DNA of 64,000 bases, taken from the NCBI GenBank assembly GCA_018105865.1, contig CM030840.1:5135140-5199139 (forward strand), read 5' to 3'. Made by a program: the position numbers and the translations under genes. The notes under the pieces were generated by a model. The model searched no databases. It saw nothing but the letters and a program-made list of their open reading frames with translations, and was not told the DNA's origin. Origin of the DNA: Metaphire vulgaris. Its lineage: Eukaryota; Annelida; Clitellata; Crassiclitellata; Megascolecidae. The stretch's first letter is position 1. The number at the start of each line of letters is the position of its first letter. This document shows positions 22,425 to 36,100 of this stretch, one piece after another.

Positions 22425-25400
22425 ACTTTAATAATTATCAACGGGATGTAATATTGGCCTGTTTCTCAAACTCGACGATAGGGGTTTTCACATGTTGGTG
22501 CTATTTGTTTCATATTATTATTATTTAATTCTATTATTTAAATTGTAGTATTATTGTAGCTCTGGTCTGTATATCACACTTGATGGAATGGCCCTTTCAT
22601 ATTTTTCTGTGTAATTTCAAGTATAATATTGATTACTATGATCACTTCTCTAGCACTGATCTGACCTCTTGAGGATATGATAGATCAAGAGTTCCATAAA
22701 CTAATGGCCTTTTGCATTAGAACTGACATTATAAATTTAAGTGAATTTCATTATTACATATTAGCATTCCATATGACAACTTTTTGACTGGATTTTTATT
22801 TTGCCATCCTATACGTGCACTGTGGCAAACTGATTGATGTAAAAATTAATTCACCTCTTTTCATGGGCTTGAATTTCTGTCTGCTTTAATATCTAAGTGG
22901 TTTTATGGTTCAACATCAAATGTCTTCTAGTAACTGATGAGAAATAGAAATGTCCTCTCTTCTCTGAAAATTCTAGCATAAGATTCTTAAAGACATCGCT
23001 GGTTCTTTGCTTATTGTGGAAACTTATTACTAGTTATATTAGTATCTTGGTTCTGAACTTGTCTACCGGTATCTGGCACCTTGCTTATCAAATGTTGCGA
23101 TGAATGGTGTAAAGACTAAAGATAAATGAAACATCAGTACCGTAATGATGCATAAAATTTTTATAGCAGAACCTGCAAATCAGAACTTTTAAAAAATACA
23201 GAAATTCGTACAGATGCATTATTGTTGAACTTTCAATGTCCAGTAAAAAATTATCAGCAGCATTGAGTACTTCATATTTCCATTACTGGAGCTTCAACTA
23301 CCTCAGAGTAAATGCTCTTTTGAAATGAAATATCTGCATAAAATGTGAAGACATGGTTTAATTACTTCCTCAAATATCAACTGATATTTTTCAACTCCAA
23401 CGCAGACAAGGCAACAAATAAATCTCACATTCACATCTGATGCCTCACTGCTCCAAAATTTTAAAATTAACACTGAACTGATAAATTAAATTGAAACAGG
23501 TAAGCAATCAGGTGCAATGTATTGAAACTGAATGTTGCCGTTTTCTCTGGAATGCTAAAGAAAAGTCACAGAAAACCAATCATTGAAAATCACGATATAC
23601 AATATATAGCTTCATAAGTTAAAAGTATGACATACATGCATATTTTTACAAATGGCAACTTCACAATAAGTTTTTGGGATAAACTATTTGTAAATTCCAA
23701 ACCATTTTCTTTCCATCATTAACAAAAAACAGACATGAGACAAATTTCTAAACTGAAAAGCCGAAATTACAACAGAATTATTTACAGATTTTAAAAATTA
23801 GTTACAACAGTTGAAGAAACCAAAGAATACCATACAAAACCAAGCTGCACAGATACATTGCAAGCCCATCATCTAAATATAGAAACAATCTTGGGCTTAT
23901 ATAGTTCTATGACTTAATACAGTGATATTCAGCATTCTCTTATATAAATAAGTAAAGAGAATAAAACAAGATTAAACAAGATATGCCAAAAATAAAATCT
24001 CACAAACAAAACCTCAAATAACAGCAATTTCTCCTAGACATAACTAATCCAGATATTGGTTGGTGCATGTCAAACATTCTGTCTACGAAATGTCACAAAA
24101 AACTCAAAACAAAATAACCAAAGAAGCGATGCACTTGGACAAGTAGTAATCAAATATAAAATGCACGCAGACATGAACTGCAGTACAGAGAGCACCTTTA
24201 AACTTTCAAGAATAACAGTTAAGCTTCAATAAAATATTGGCTGTGAAGGAAATGTATTCACCCTAAAAATTGCACTGGCTGGAATACAAATGACCATGGT
24301 CTAAATGTTGAAATGATACAACACTGATACTTAAACCTTTCACCTGATAAGACCAATATTTTGGTTCATAACATATTGGTTACACATATCGCAGGAGTGA
24401 CAGGGATAACACAAATATCAACAATCTAGAATAAAAAAAATTAGAAAATGTTGCACAAATATAAAATTATTAGACAAAAATGCTTATACAGGTGTAGTAG
24501 ATAAACCAAGTTTATGCTAAATAACAGCAGTCAATAGGAAACTATATAAAAATTTAGAGTGTAAGAAAGGTACTATTTAAATCATTAATACTATTATTAC
24601 TGATATTAATGACAAATACAGAACAGATTTATTACTTTCTTCCTGAAGGGTGTCAATAAATTTTGGTCTTCAAGACAGAAATTTAAAATTGTTACAGTTT
24701 GGCATCAAAGCCTATAAAAATAGTGGTAAGAAGAGTGCTGCTTTGACATTTAATCATATATAAGCCACTTATTTAACAAATAAACCATGGTAAGCCACAT
24801 CAGTAATAAGTTAACACTGGTACTATGAATCATAATACCTTAGTATTAGAAATGTTACCAGACTTTCAAGAATATAAGAAAGAAAGTAAATGAGCCTAAA
24901 TTTAAAAAAAACTGTAAGAGAAGTGTCACGACAAGTTAATTCACACCATAACACCAGACAAGAAAACGTAACATAATCACCAATACAATTAAGTGAGTGA
25001 TAGACATCTCAAAATCAGTCAACAGTGAAAGACACAAATGAAGACCGAAAACCATTTGGTGCTGATGTGATGGAAATTATTCATGCAGTTGTTTTAAAAT
25101 GCTGTCTCGTAACGAATGATCAATTTCTATTCAAAATGCACTTTCACAGCTGAAACACACCAAGAAAAATACATAACTATTACAAGTGGCAAAATTGGCA
25201 TTTGTCAAATTAAACAAAACGTTTATGTTGAAAGCAAATATTCATTTAAACACACAACTCTACTCCTTACAGCAAAGCATTTATACAGCCCCTTTTTGAA
25301 TGAGCACTCAGAAGCACCCATCTAATTACCCTGAGCAAGAAAAATGCAGACTTTCATGTTTCTAAAATGAGTGCATCATCATCACCATCATCATCAATAA

Positions 25401-25663
25401 TAATCATCAACATCAATAATAATAATCACCACCATCAGGATCCTTGGGTACATTGCTGTAGGTGTCCAAATATAATACATTATACCAGACAACAAATTTG
25501 TACAAGTCAAGTTACTGGAATTAAATTATTCATCTCTTATTAAATTTTATGTGCAGAACATGAATATGACAATCAAAATGCAAATTTGGCTCTTGTTTTT
25601 TTGGTAATCTGCAATTATTGTTTTTTACACCAATGCATGGCAATAGTAATAATAGGCCTATGG

Positions 25664-26590
25664 TTAATACCAGTAAAAACGTCTTGCATTTCTTTGCCTG
25701 TCTCTTGTACAGCTGTTTGGGAGCATCTCAAGGAAGTGTTTAGCAGTATTCAACCAGCATGGTAGTGGACCATTTTCCCTAGTGTCCTTGTGCCATTGTT
25801 GCGATGTCTTGATGAATATGTTTGCATGTTCATCACTAAACATACCAAAGTTGTCAAGAAAGAAATCCAGACGGAAATGAAGGAAAAGGACCTTTAGAGA
25901 CATATTGCAGCCAAGTTTCTGATACATCAGCAGGTCTTCTACTAGTTCCTTGTAGTTTTCTGCACTAACATTACTGAGAAAGTTTAAGGACACAATATGA
26001 AGAGCATTCCATGCTTGTTTCGCATCACCCTGCAGCAAATTTTTGAACTGGTCATCTTCGAAGCGTTCTCGAATATGAGAATATACAAATATATATAGTT
26101 TGCCTCACTGAGTCGACATATAGTTTCATACAGGTATTGGAAAGATAACATAAAGTTCTTCATCAAACCTAGTTTGATGTGAATTGGTGGTAGCAGGATT
26201 TGGTCAGCCTCGATCAGAGCTGGGTGCTGGATATTCTTCTCTCCAACTGCTACATTTTGCCTGCAAGTCCAATCCTTCAGCAAGTAGTGCAGTTCCCTTT
26301 TGTTCAACTATCCCACTCACATAAGAAACACATAGTTTGTGTATCCCTGCTGCAGTCCCGTTAAAAGGGTTACTACCTTCAAATCATCACAGAGGCGCCA
26401 GCTGTACTTTTACTTGTATACTCCATGGAATTCAGTAGCTTCTTCAAGTTATCGTGCGTCTCTTTCTTGTGGATAGCATGCGATACCACAATAGATGGAA
26501 GATGATTTCCATTGTCTTAAGACTCAGCTTCGAAGAGTCTAAAATAGTCTCCATTCTTGTGTCATAAATGATTTCTAAGACATTCCTGAG
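25664..26590 (-). pseudogene. Decayed copy of a multi-copy invertebrate ORF of unknown function
   Basis: Two shifted minus-strand frames carry blocks I recognise from a repetitive invertebrate protein family: DSSKLSLK (near 26,520-26,550), GEKNIQHPALIEADQILLPP followed by IHIKLGLMKNF (near 26,150-26,240), then AWNALHIVSLNFL, ENYKELVEDLL, KLGCNMSLKVLFLHFRLDFF and MFSDEHANIF (25,780-26,020). Frameshifts separate the blocks and the usual start and end are missing, so this copy is dead. The family occurs in many copies per genome and behaves like part of a transposon, but I cannot name its superfamily. No terminal repeats were found. Confidence 0.65.
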
Positions 26591-27060
26591 GGCCCTCAGT
26601 ATTGGGACAGAATACAAGATTACTTTATTTTCTGCTGGCGACGCTTTTGATATCCCACAAAGTCTGAAATATTTTGAATGCTCAACCTCTCTGACTGGCC
26701 TTTATATAGTATGCTACTGACATAAGCTTACTTTAGCAGTCTCCTGCAGTAGTAGTGCATTTCATCAGAAAATGATGAAATAAACTCTGGATGGTGTGTA
26801 TATGATGATATTATGCAATGTCATGCAATATTCCATCTTTTAAGGCTTATTTTGCATCTTGTTACAGCAGTCCTACTGGATACATTTACATGGTGAAACA
26901 TAGACAATGAGCTATGGTTAATATCTTCAAAACAAGAGCCAATAAAAAATTTTCATGGTCATGCTCGTGTTCAGGATACCAAAATAGTACAGATAGTCGT
27001 TTTCAAGCCAGTAACATTTTCACTGTTGACCAGTGAATTTTATCCCGTAAACTGCCAAAT

Positions 27061-27300
27061 GTAATGTAATGTAATGTAACAAAATATTTGTATAGCGCCT
27101 CTTCTGAAAGATCACTCAGAAGCGCTTCCACAGCAAATTACTGTATATTAACAAATAGATAAGTTTTAAGTCGTTTCAAAAAGAGGGCTATAGAATTAGG
27201 AGTTGCTAAGCCACGCATACTGGCGTCAAGAGCATTCCAAAGGATAGGGCCAACTGATTCAAAACTTTGCTTCAGGAACATGGAATACTTTGAAATACAT
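27061..27300 (-). mobile_element. LINE 3' end with C-terminal ORF2 remnant
   Basis: The minus strand encodes FLKQSFESVGPILWNALDAS and LFLKRLKTYLF, the C-terminal pattern of CR1/L2-like LINEs. It is followed by AGGCGCTATACAAATA and a TTACATTACATT tail ending near 27,061. Confidence 0.7.
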
Positions 27301-27885
27301 GAAATACTTTGTAACTATATGCAATTGGACTGAGTGTACTCGGCTCCAGCGGTTTAAGGGTTAAAATATAAAAAATCAATACTGCAAGTTATCCTTTATT
27401 GTCTGCAAGCTCTGAAGACCTTGATATTGTAAAGAAAATTGAAGAAATACAGAATAATGTAACTAGATAATATACATTACCAATCATCCAGAACCATCTA
27501 AAACCCAGCTATCATTATTACAATTTCCTATAAATTTACTAATATTACCAGTAAATGTCTTCTCTCACCTCTTCCAATGTGATCACGTTATCTGTTGTTT
27601 TCAGTCCTCTTACTGTCAAACATAAGAATCTTTGCTATAACGAACCTTACTACTTATCAGAATACTGTATGCCTTCAAAAATCAACCAACAGGATCACAG
27701 TTACCCCGTGGATATACTGACCTGGTTGTCTACTGCATCTCAGCCATTGAAAGATTCAAATATAGAAGAATATGCAGCAACTATTTTCAATATATAAGCA
27801 CTATATAAATTTATAACAGTTTACTTACCTACTTTTGCTTACAATTTATCAAATATTCCTGCTCTTTATTATCCATCTATCTATT

Positions 27886-28175
27886 GGGAGTGGGAAGATG
27901 GCAGATCGGTAAGACGCTAGAGCGGCACACCGATGGAACAGGTTCAACTCCCGCAGGAGCCACTAAGGTCGACTCAGCCTTCATTCATTAGAGGGGGTGG
28001 GGGTGGTAAATGAGCAGCAGCTTTAGCTGCAAAGGTAAAACACAGGTCTGGAGAAAGCAATGGCAAACTACTCTAGATTAATGGTGCAAGCCACCTGTCA
28101 CTGCTTGCCTGAAATAGGAGATAGTGCCGGGCCCAACGCTCAAACTCGAGTATGGGCAAAACTTTACTTTTTTAT
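27886..28175 (+). mobile_element. tRNA-derived SINE (copy 2)
   Basis: tRNA-like head GGCAGATCGGTAAGACGCTA with a B-box-like GGTTCAACTCCCGC, then GACTCAGCCTT as in the 14,882 copy. The body includes GGAGAAAGCAATGGCAAACT, a block seen in several animal SINE families. It ends in a T-rich tail near 28,173. Confidence 0.7.
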
Positions 28176-28722
28176 CTAACGAATGCATTCGACACAATGG
28201 TGCCCAGACAAACTATTGCTCTATCGCCAGCAGAGCCAATCATCTGCAGATCACTGTCTGAGAGAATCATCAACTTACATAACTCCACAATGTTGTTCAT
28301 TATCTGGCTTCACCACACGGGCATTATTTGCCTGTGGCTGCTCTTAAATTAATACAGTCAAACACGGTTAATGCAATACCAAAAAGAAAAGTTGAACTGT
28401 ACACACTTAAGTGGGAGTGCAATTATGAAGAGGCAATATAGTTTAACACTAACTGTGACATTAGAAGGGCAGTGAAAAAAGACCAATTGACATTACACCA
28501 TTCACTCAGCACCACATCATTTTCACAAGCATTTTATGGGAAAAGTTTACAGATTCTCTTTAAATTTATAGAAAAAATGGAGACAGACATTCTAAACATG
28601 CAAAGCTAATTTTTGGTAAAACATAGTATAAAATAAATATAAACTAAGATTATAAATAAATAAATAAATATATATATATATCCATATTTAAGAATAAACT
28701 GCAGTGGCAGCATCACACATAC

Positions 28723-29308
28723 ATCAAAGAATTCACTTTGGTGTTCCATCACCAACTGAGTTTCTTCCTCAGAAAATTTCAACACCATGCAGATGACCCG
28801 TGCTAATGTCTGCAAAAGTTAGAATATGCTTTAACACTCTTCATAAAGCAGAAATAAAATCTATTTAAAATTTGAAAATCAACATTCAAAAACCTTAACA
28901 ACAATCGATATCATCAAAAGTTTTCATTTGATAAGCACCCACAAACTGCACAATATGTAGCATTTAATTAGAATTAGTACTTATAAATTAAAACAACTAA
29001 ATTCACGTTTCATACACGAACATTTGTAAGAATTTGTAAAAATTGTTTTTTTGGCCCACCAAGATCAACTTGAATATATTTTCAAATTTGCAATAATCAA
29101 AATATTAAAAATATTTCTGAAAATGATGCAGTCATACAGTAGACATGATACAGCCGAAATGCAACCCTGCTAAAGGAATATTTCACAGCTTCAGATTCTG
29201 AAACTGATTAATATATAACATTTGGTATATATAAATAGATATATAATTGATCTATAATACCTGCTGCTCAACCCCAGTCATGAATTTCAACAAAACATTT
29301 CTCAGATA
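28723..29308 (-). CDS. GRIP-domain exons of the golgin
   Basis: The GRIP domain is spread over the ends of three exons. TGTELQ ends exon 13, exon 14 (29,308-29,261) gives [16 protein letters not shown], and exon 15 (28,809-28,723) gives [20 protein letters not shown] and MEHQSEFFD. This matches the GRIP consensus of a YLK/RNVLLKF helix followed by V/I-x3-LKFSxEE. The conserved aromatic Tyr at the start of exon 14 corresponds to the residue that contacts Arl1 in known GRIP domains. Both introns are phase 0. Confidence 0.9.
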
Positions 29309-32300
29309 CTGTAATAAAATACAGTAAGAAAGAATCACTGAATCATAATAAATGGAAGGAAATACTAAAAACAGGACTTCATTCAAAATATCTAACAAGA
29401 CTTCAACAGTGACACTACATCAGTGCCACATATTTTGAATCAATTCACAGTTTCACTAGTATTACAAAATCATAACACATCAGAAGCAAGTTTTGCTATC
29501 ACAATACATGAGTGATTACCTTAATATCATACCACAAGAAAATCCATGAACACACACAAACACACACACACACACACTTTAAAGCCAGTTCAATGCTGCA
29601 TTGTGACCATTAATTATGCATATGACACAACAAACTATTTGATCAGAATATTGTTAACCACCTGAAGTTCTGTACCGGTAGTTTGAACTGTGGTTGACTG
29701 TACTACAGATGACAAATCATCAATCGGTGGCTGACTCTCAGGCATTTGACCATTTCGATTGTTCAACATCTGAATCTAATATGCAGATATCTTTATTAGC
29801 ACTGTTATCCACCATATTATTCATTCAAATGTAGATAGTCTCACTCTAGCCTCAAGGTGCCAAAATAAAAGATTCAGTCTGTTAATAATGTCATTATTGA
29901 TAGCAATATTTCATGTATTCGTAATATTGCTATTCTATGACAAGAGATATTGGGGTGAAAAATGGAAATATGAGGGCTCAAATTGTCTACACTGGGGGCA
30001 AAATGTTCTAAAATGTTCTAGCATCTGTGTTTAAACATGCCACATACAGCTCTCCAGGAATTACATTGGCTCAGAAAGTAATATCCACCCTGTGTCCTAT
30101 TATAGTGAGCAACAACACATATTCATGCACACACCGCATGCTTGCACACTACGCACATTTAACATGCTCAGATAATGTTGTTCACCATAGTACAGTAATT
30201 AGCAAATGACACTTAGAGATATATTTGATATGTACACCATCCTTGAGAACAAATTCTGAAAGGTATATAACCAGTATTTAGTCATGTAAATTCTTTAATT
30301 AAGAAAAGTTTTCCCCAAATAGAGTCAAAAATGTTAAATTTAGAATGAAAATCAAAGATTAACTAAAATAAAGTAAAACTAACTAAAATAAAGTAAAAAT
30401 TTAACAGTAAAAAATATGTTCATTAAATGGGTAAACGCAAACCTCTTGCTGTAAAGCTTTTTCTTGAATTTTTAGCCGAGCAATATCACCACACTGCTGT
30501 ATTACTTGGGCCTAAACAAAAGATATAAAACAGCGCAAAATGATTATTGGCCACTGCATTAAACCTAAACCATCAAGAGCTGGGTTCTAAGACTATTGAC
30601 CACAGGACGATTGACCATAGGACGATTGACCATAGGACGATTGACCACAGGACGATTGACCATAGGACGATTGACCACTGGACGATTGACCACAGCGGAC
30701 TTTTGACCACTGGACGATTGACCACAGCCGTGAGTATCAGGCTTAGCACGCTGTCTGCTGCATGCATGCATTCACGCATTCAAAAAAAGGAAACCAAATG
30801 CTGGGAATGATGAAAAAGGACAATAGTGAGTCAATATATATATATTATATATATATTATATATAAAAATTTATACTGTATATATACATATATATACATAT
30901 ATATACATATATATACAAAAAAATATATATACATATATATACATTCATATATATCCATATGTATGCATATATATAGATATATATACATATATATGCATAT
31001 ATATGCATATATATGCATACATATATACATATATATACATATATATACATATATATACATATGTATACATATATACATATATATACATATATACATATAT
31101 ATACATATATATACATACATATATATACATATCTTTATACATATATACATACATATATATTCATATATATACATATATATACAAATGCTATTGTCTATAT
31201 ATACAGATAGACAATAGCATTTGGTTCCTTTTTTTGTACATGTGCATGCATGCATGCAGCAGACAACCGTAAAAACCTGATACTCACAGCTGTGGTCAAT
31301 CGTCCAGTGGTCAAAAGTCCGCTGTGGTCAATCGTCCAGTGGTCAAAAGTCTGCTGTGGTCAATCGTCCAGTGGTCAATCGTCCTATGGTCAATCGTCCT
31401 GTGGTCAATAGTCCGCGTACCAAGAGCTGATGAAATATTTTCATTTCACTGCTGCAACTGATATATGTTTAGTTCTGATAACATTGCCAGACAAAATTAC
31501 ATTTACCTGCAGGTCCATATTGTGCAGTTCAAGTATTTGAACCTCAGTCTGTCGCTCGTTGGATGTCAGGCTGGAATCTGGCTTTGCTTCGTGCGATAGC
31601 AATGGTTCACAATTAGCATCTGCCTGATCCTTAATAACCTGCAAACTGGTATCAATACCCAAACGTTAACACTGAGCAAGATAACGACATGGTCAGAGCA
31701 AGTCAAAAACCTCTGGCTTCAAACTCTACTTTGGGGCTTAAAATTCCAGTTTTAAAAATGTTCCAACCATATGGCCTAGCAAGTACCGGTAAATGTATAT
31801 GCATTGGAACATCAGCTCAGCACAAATACAAACAACAATTATACAGATAATTGTCTTACAGACTGACAATCTATACACATTATTCTACACACAGATATAA
31901 TATATTATTCTATATACAGATATAATAGATATATGTTCTATAAATTTTATAATAGACATGGATATTCTACAGAAGAAATCACACTAGACAAATGAACAAA
32001 TAACCGGCAAACAACTATAACTGGTTATTACACTTTATACATGATTAGCATTCCATTATAAGAATCTGTTCAGCTGTCTTCAGGTTGCAATGCAGCAATA
32101 AGGGACTAAAAGAGGACAGACAAAGAAGAACATTAGAACAGCAGCAAAAGCCAGTGTTTAAGATAAACAGAATGCATCCATACCTATAGCGGATTTTTAA
32201 GTCTTCTATCTGACGAGTTAATTCGACCACCTGCTGCTCTAGCATAGCATTCATGCAAAAAGATGTTCCTGCCAATGGTGCACCAAGTGGCTTGACTCGA

Positions 32301-32494
32301 GTTAACCCTATCGTCTCTTCTACCTGAAACACATTAATAACATAACTGTAATTGATCTTTTCATTTTTTCTATCAATCTAAGTTATCAATTGTATCCGTA
32401 AATAATCAGCCAACCCTTTCAAACATGCTTAATATTTAATCTAAATAGAAAGAACATAAAATCAATCATCATCATCATCCATCATCCATCATCA

Positions 32495-32549
<55 letters not shown>

Positions 32550-33062
32550 GCCATCTTCGAGTCAAAGGTTGGAAGGCACAAGTTGTCACCACTTTTCTCA
32601 TTCCTCAGCAATTCTTTTTAGTTCTCCATAGTTTTCAATGCCTGCCCAGTCCTTGATGTCCTCCAGCCAAGTTCTTAGAGGTCGCCCCTTTGCTCCTTTA
32701 CCTTCGTATTTCCCTTCCTAGAGATTTGTTGCTTGTTCTGAACACGAGCCTCTCATTAGATGTCCAGCATATTGTATCTTCCATTTGGTAATCTCTTTCA
32801 TCAGGTTTCATCTGTTTTCCATTCTCTTCACTACAACTTCTATACTGATTATATTATTATTTCTGTCCTGAAAAAGTGGTCCCATAAACATATTACAATA
32901 ACTACTGCAAACTTGCATCAACCTAAACAATATTTCAAATTTATAAAGAGATAATATTATGTCTTCTGTGTGATCAGCGTTAAAAAATTTAGTTAGAATC
33001 GGTTCTCTCCAGAAATTGATTAAGCTAAAAAGAAAATATATAAGATGTTGAGTACTATGACA

Positions 33063-33124
<62 letters not shown>

Positions 33125-36100
33125 GCAGTTTGTGGTGTAAGATCAGGATTGTCCTCATCCTGCAAGTAAGTTTTCCATGATCTGTCTCCATCTCTAATGT
33201 TCTTTATTTTGAATAGCCAGGATTTGATCAGCTTCTTGAATTAGTCCGAGGTTTTGGAGATCAGCCTGGATGTCCTCATCCACGTAGTTCCTGGTCGCCT
33301 GACTGGTCTCTTACATGTTTTGGGGGGATCATCTATGGCTGCCCCGTAGTGCTCTGTTGTGGTCCATGTTGTGTGTGGACTGTGGACCTCACGATATGCC
33401 CAAAGAGCTGGAGCCGTCTTTCCTTGTTAGTCACTGAGATAGGCCCCTCTCCAGTGTATCGATATACTTACTCATTGGTCTTATGCAAGGTGTACGAAAT
33501 TATAAGTATTTTAGATGACATACGAAAGGTAAAAATTGAAAATAATGAAGTCGATCACTAGAGAAAGACAACAGATGGATTACCGTCTGGTGATCGCTGT
33601 CCTCAGCAGTGTTGTTCTGGACTTTAAGCGCATCTCGGTGGCTGGCGAGTTGCATTTCAAGTTGCTCAATGTTCAGTTTAAATCCCTCAATCTCATCTCG
33701 AGATTTGTTGATCTCCTCTTCCAAGTGCATTTCAGCTGCCTAACAAACAAGGAATGGAACCACTAACAAAATATATCAAAATTCAGTATATATTCTAAGT
33801 TGTACTCACACATTATGCACAAAAGTCCTTCTCTTACAAAACCAAACATAGCCACTGAGGCCAAATGTATATTCTATACACATGACATGTGTTATACACA
33901 GATGTACATTACACAAAGATTGGTGCGATGTGAGTGAAAATACAGTACAAATCATAGACTGCAAAAGTGCTTAAAAGGTACTAATGCTCATAAAAATATA
34001 AAAAATTTGCAAGAAAAATGAAGAAAAAATACCGGCCAGGAGGTAAATATAGGTAGCTCCAATGCAATTGTTGTAATTCTGATAGTTTCAAACATTGTTG
34101 ACTATAACAATTATCACCAGTTAATGCTTTGTTACTGAAAAAGTTGACATTCATCCTCTAAAGTGCAAAAGATGAAAGTTGAGGGGCTAATGGTAACAAT
34201 ATTCACTGAACATTTCCCACATCACCAATTTCACATTTGATCAGATTAAGGTTGTTAACGGTTAACCGGTCCAAAGAGCAAGGACCAGCCCTTTTAACCT
34301 TGACTGGTTAACAGTAATCAGCAGCGAACATCAATTTCAATGTAGGCTCAATGTTGCCAGGTTAAATCCCTAACAATCTTAACTCGAGATTTGACAACCG
34401 GGCCTTTTAAAACCAGTGGTTTTAACAACCTTAGATCAGATCAAAAGACTCGACACAAAAGAAGGTTTAATTATCGGACATAATGTTGTCAATATTTTGT
34501 CCAATCAAGTTTTACTTAAACTAAATCAAATATTTGCCTTTCACAGTTTCACATTCTGTGCCACTGTACGCTGCTGCCACTGCTTATGGGGTTTAATAAC
34601 ATTTTAGCTTTAAACTCGACTAGCTCCAAGCCATTTAAAGCTAAACACCATAAACTTTAATGTTTGTTTTTCTCACAAGAGACATGAAACCTTCAACTTA
34701 CCTTCAGCTGACAACATGTTTACTCCAACCACTCCGTAGTTTTCATAATTTATACAGGAAATGCCATAGATTTACTTAGGAAGGCATTTTTGTAATTGCT
34801 ATTCACAAAATCATGCAAGGTTCTTAATAAAATTTAAATTCAAAGTCAAGGCTGTATGAGGCATAAGACTTTGGCTCTGAGGAATTCTGTACACACCTGC
34901 AATTGAACTTCGAGTTGTTCGATTCTTTCCTCGTAAGCCTCCTCCTTCTCCCTCATTTCCTGTCTCAGGGATTTCAAATCCTGTTTCTGTTGGTGGGCCA
35001 TCAAATCTTCCTCTCGCTGACTTTTCTCTAAAATGTAATGTCCAAATAGGTTAATTTGTCTCTTTTATATACTGTTTCGATGAAATTTGATTGGATTTAA
35101 AATTGCTATGTAGAAAATGGTAAAACAAAGAATGAACATAGAGAATGACATCATTCAAACAGTCATCGCAAGGAAACTCAGACTATTTGTCCATATCTGC
35201 AGAATGAATGATGAAAGGCTGATAAAAGAATCATGCTCCAAGACCACGAAAAGAATGGATGTACAATATTAAAGAATGGTGCAACATGACAATTGACATA
35301 TATGAAGCTTACAAAGCCACACAAGACAGACATGAATGGAGGAGGTGAACTCAAATTGCAATAAACACCAATGGGTATTGCACCCATGAAGAAGAAAGAA
35401 AGAAAGAATGAATGAATGAATGTAGAAAATGAAACTAGCCCTCTTGGCTTCAACAAATATTCCATGTAGACAAAAATTCACCCAAAATATATCACTTAAG
35501 GACACATAATAAAATGACAAATACCCAGAGCTTCTGTGTATGTTGTTTGAAATTCCTTTTCTTTTTCCGACAGCTTCAGTTGAAACTCCTTCACAAGCTG
35601 TTTTATTCTTGAGTTATTGTCAATTTCAAAATCTTTGAGTTGTTCCTTGTATTCGGAAGCCAGCCTAGCCATTTCCTTCTCATTTTCCAGCTGTGCTGTA
35701 CGAACGTCGACATCTCTGTCGCTCTTCAGGCGATCAATTTCGTGCTTTGCGCTAACCAGTTGCCGCTTTAGGCTTTTAAATTTAGTTTCAAGTTCTGAGA
35801 ATTTTTCAGCCTGTGTACTACCTTCAGCCCGTAGGCTCTGCACAGTCTGTTTCAGTTCCGCTGTCTCCTCATTCAGTTGCTGACACTTTACCTGAAGATC
35901 CTCGATATAACCATTCTTGGAAGACAGCTCCTCCTCCAACTTCCTTGCAGAATCTTCAGACTCTGTCCTAAGCGACGATGTGTCCCGTGACCATTTGTCC
36001 CTTGCCGACTCGAGTTCCACATTCAGCCTTGCGATCTCGTCTTCCTTTTCTCGGAGGTTCTTCAGACTGAAATCCAGTTCCTCCTTCTGTGCACTCAGCT

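Larger units (their letters stand above)
19698..25663. other. Upstream intergenic DNA of MOB3
   Basis: This should contain the MOB3 promoter and any 5' UTR exon; an inverted CCAAT within GGCCAATACCACTG near 22,048-22,063 is the only hint. AATC repeats lie at about 19,907-19,972 with the TTGA-tailed dispersed repeat beside them. LINE ends are at 21,071-21,440 and a duplicated 42-bp block at 22,283-22,424. From about 22.5 to 25.6 kb I see only AT-rich unique-looking sequence and a CAT/AAT cluster near 25,370-25,437. Confidence 0.5.
26591..28722. other. Intergenic DNA between the decayed ORF and the golgin gene
   Basis: Holds a LINE 3' end (27,061-27,300), a second LINE-like 3' tail on the plus strand near 27,800-27,830 (GCACTATATAAATTT), and a tRNA-type SINE (27,886-28,175). 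The last exon and 3' UTR of the golgin should also be here. A candidate minus-strand piece near 28,600 ends in frame after 14 codons but lacks support. Confidence 0.5.

Noticed and set aside
30762..31272. Ile/Tyr/His-rich frames of 136-151 codons on both strands
   Set aside because: They translate the TATA/CATA core of the fold-back element.
30595..31415. CRISPR-like array from the regular 15-bp units
   Set aside because: Units are contiguous without spacers, inverted on the other arm, in a eukaryotic intron.
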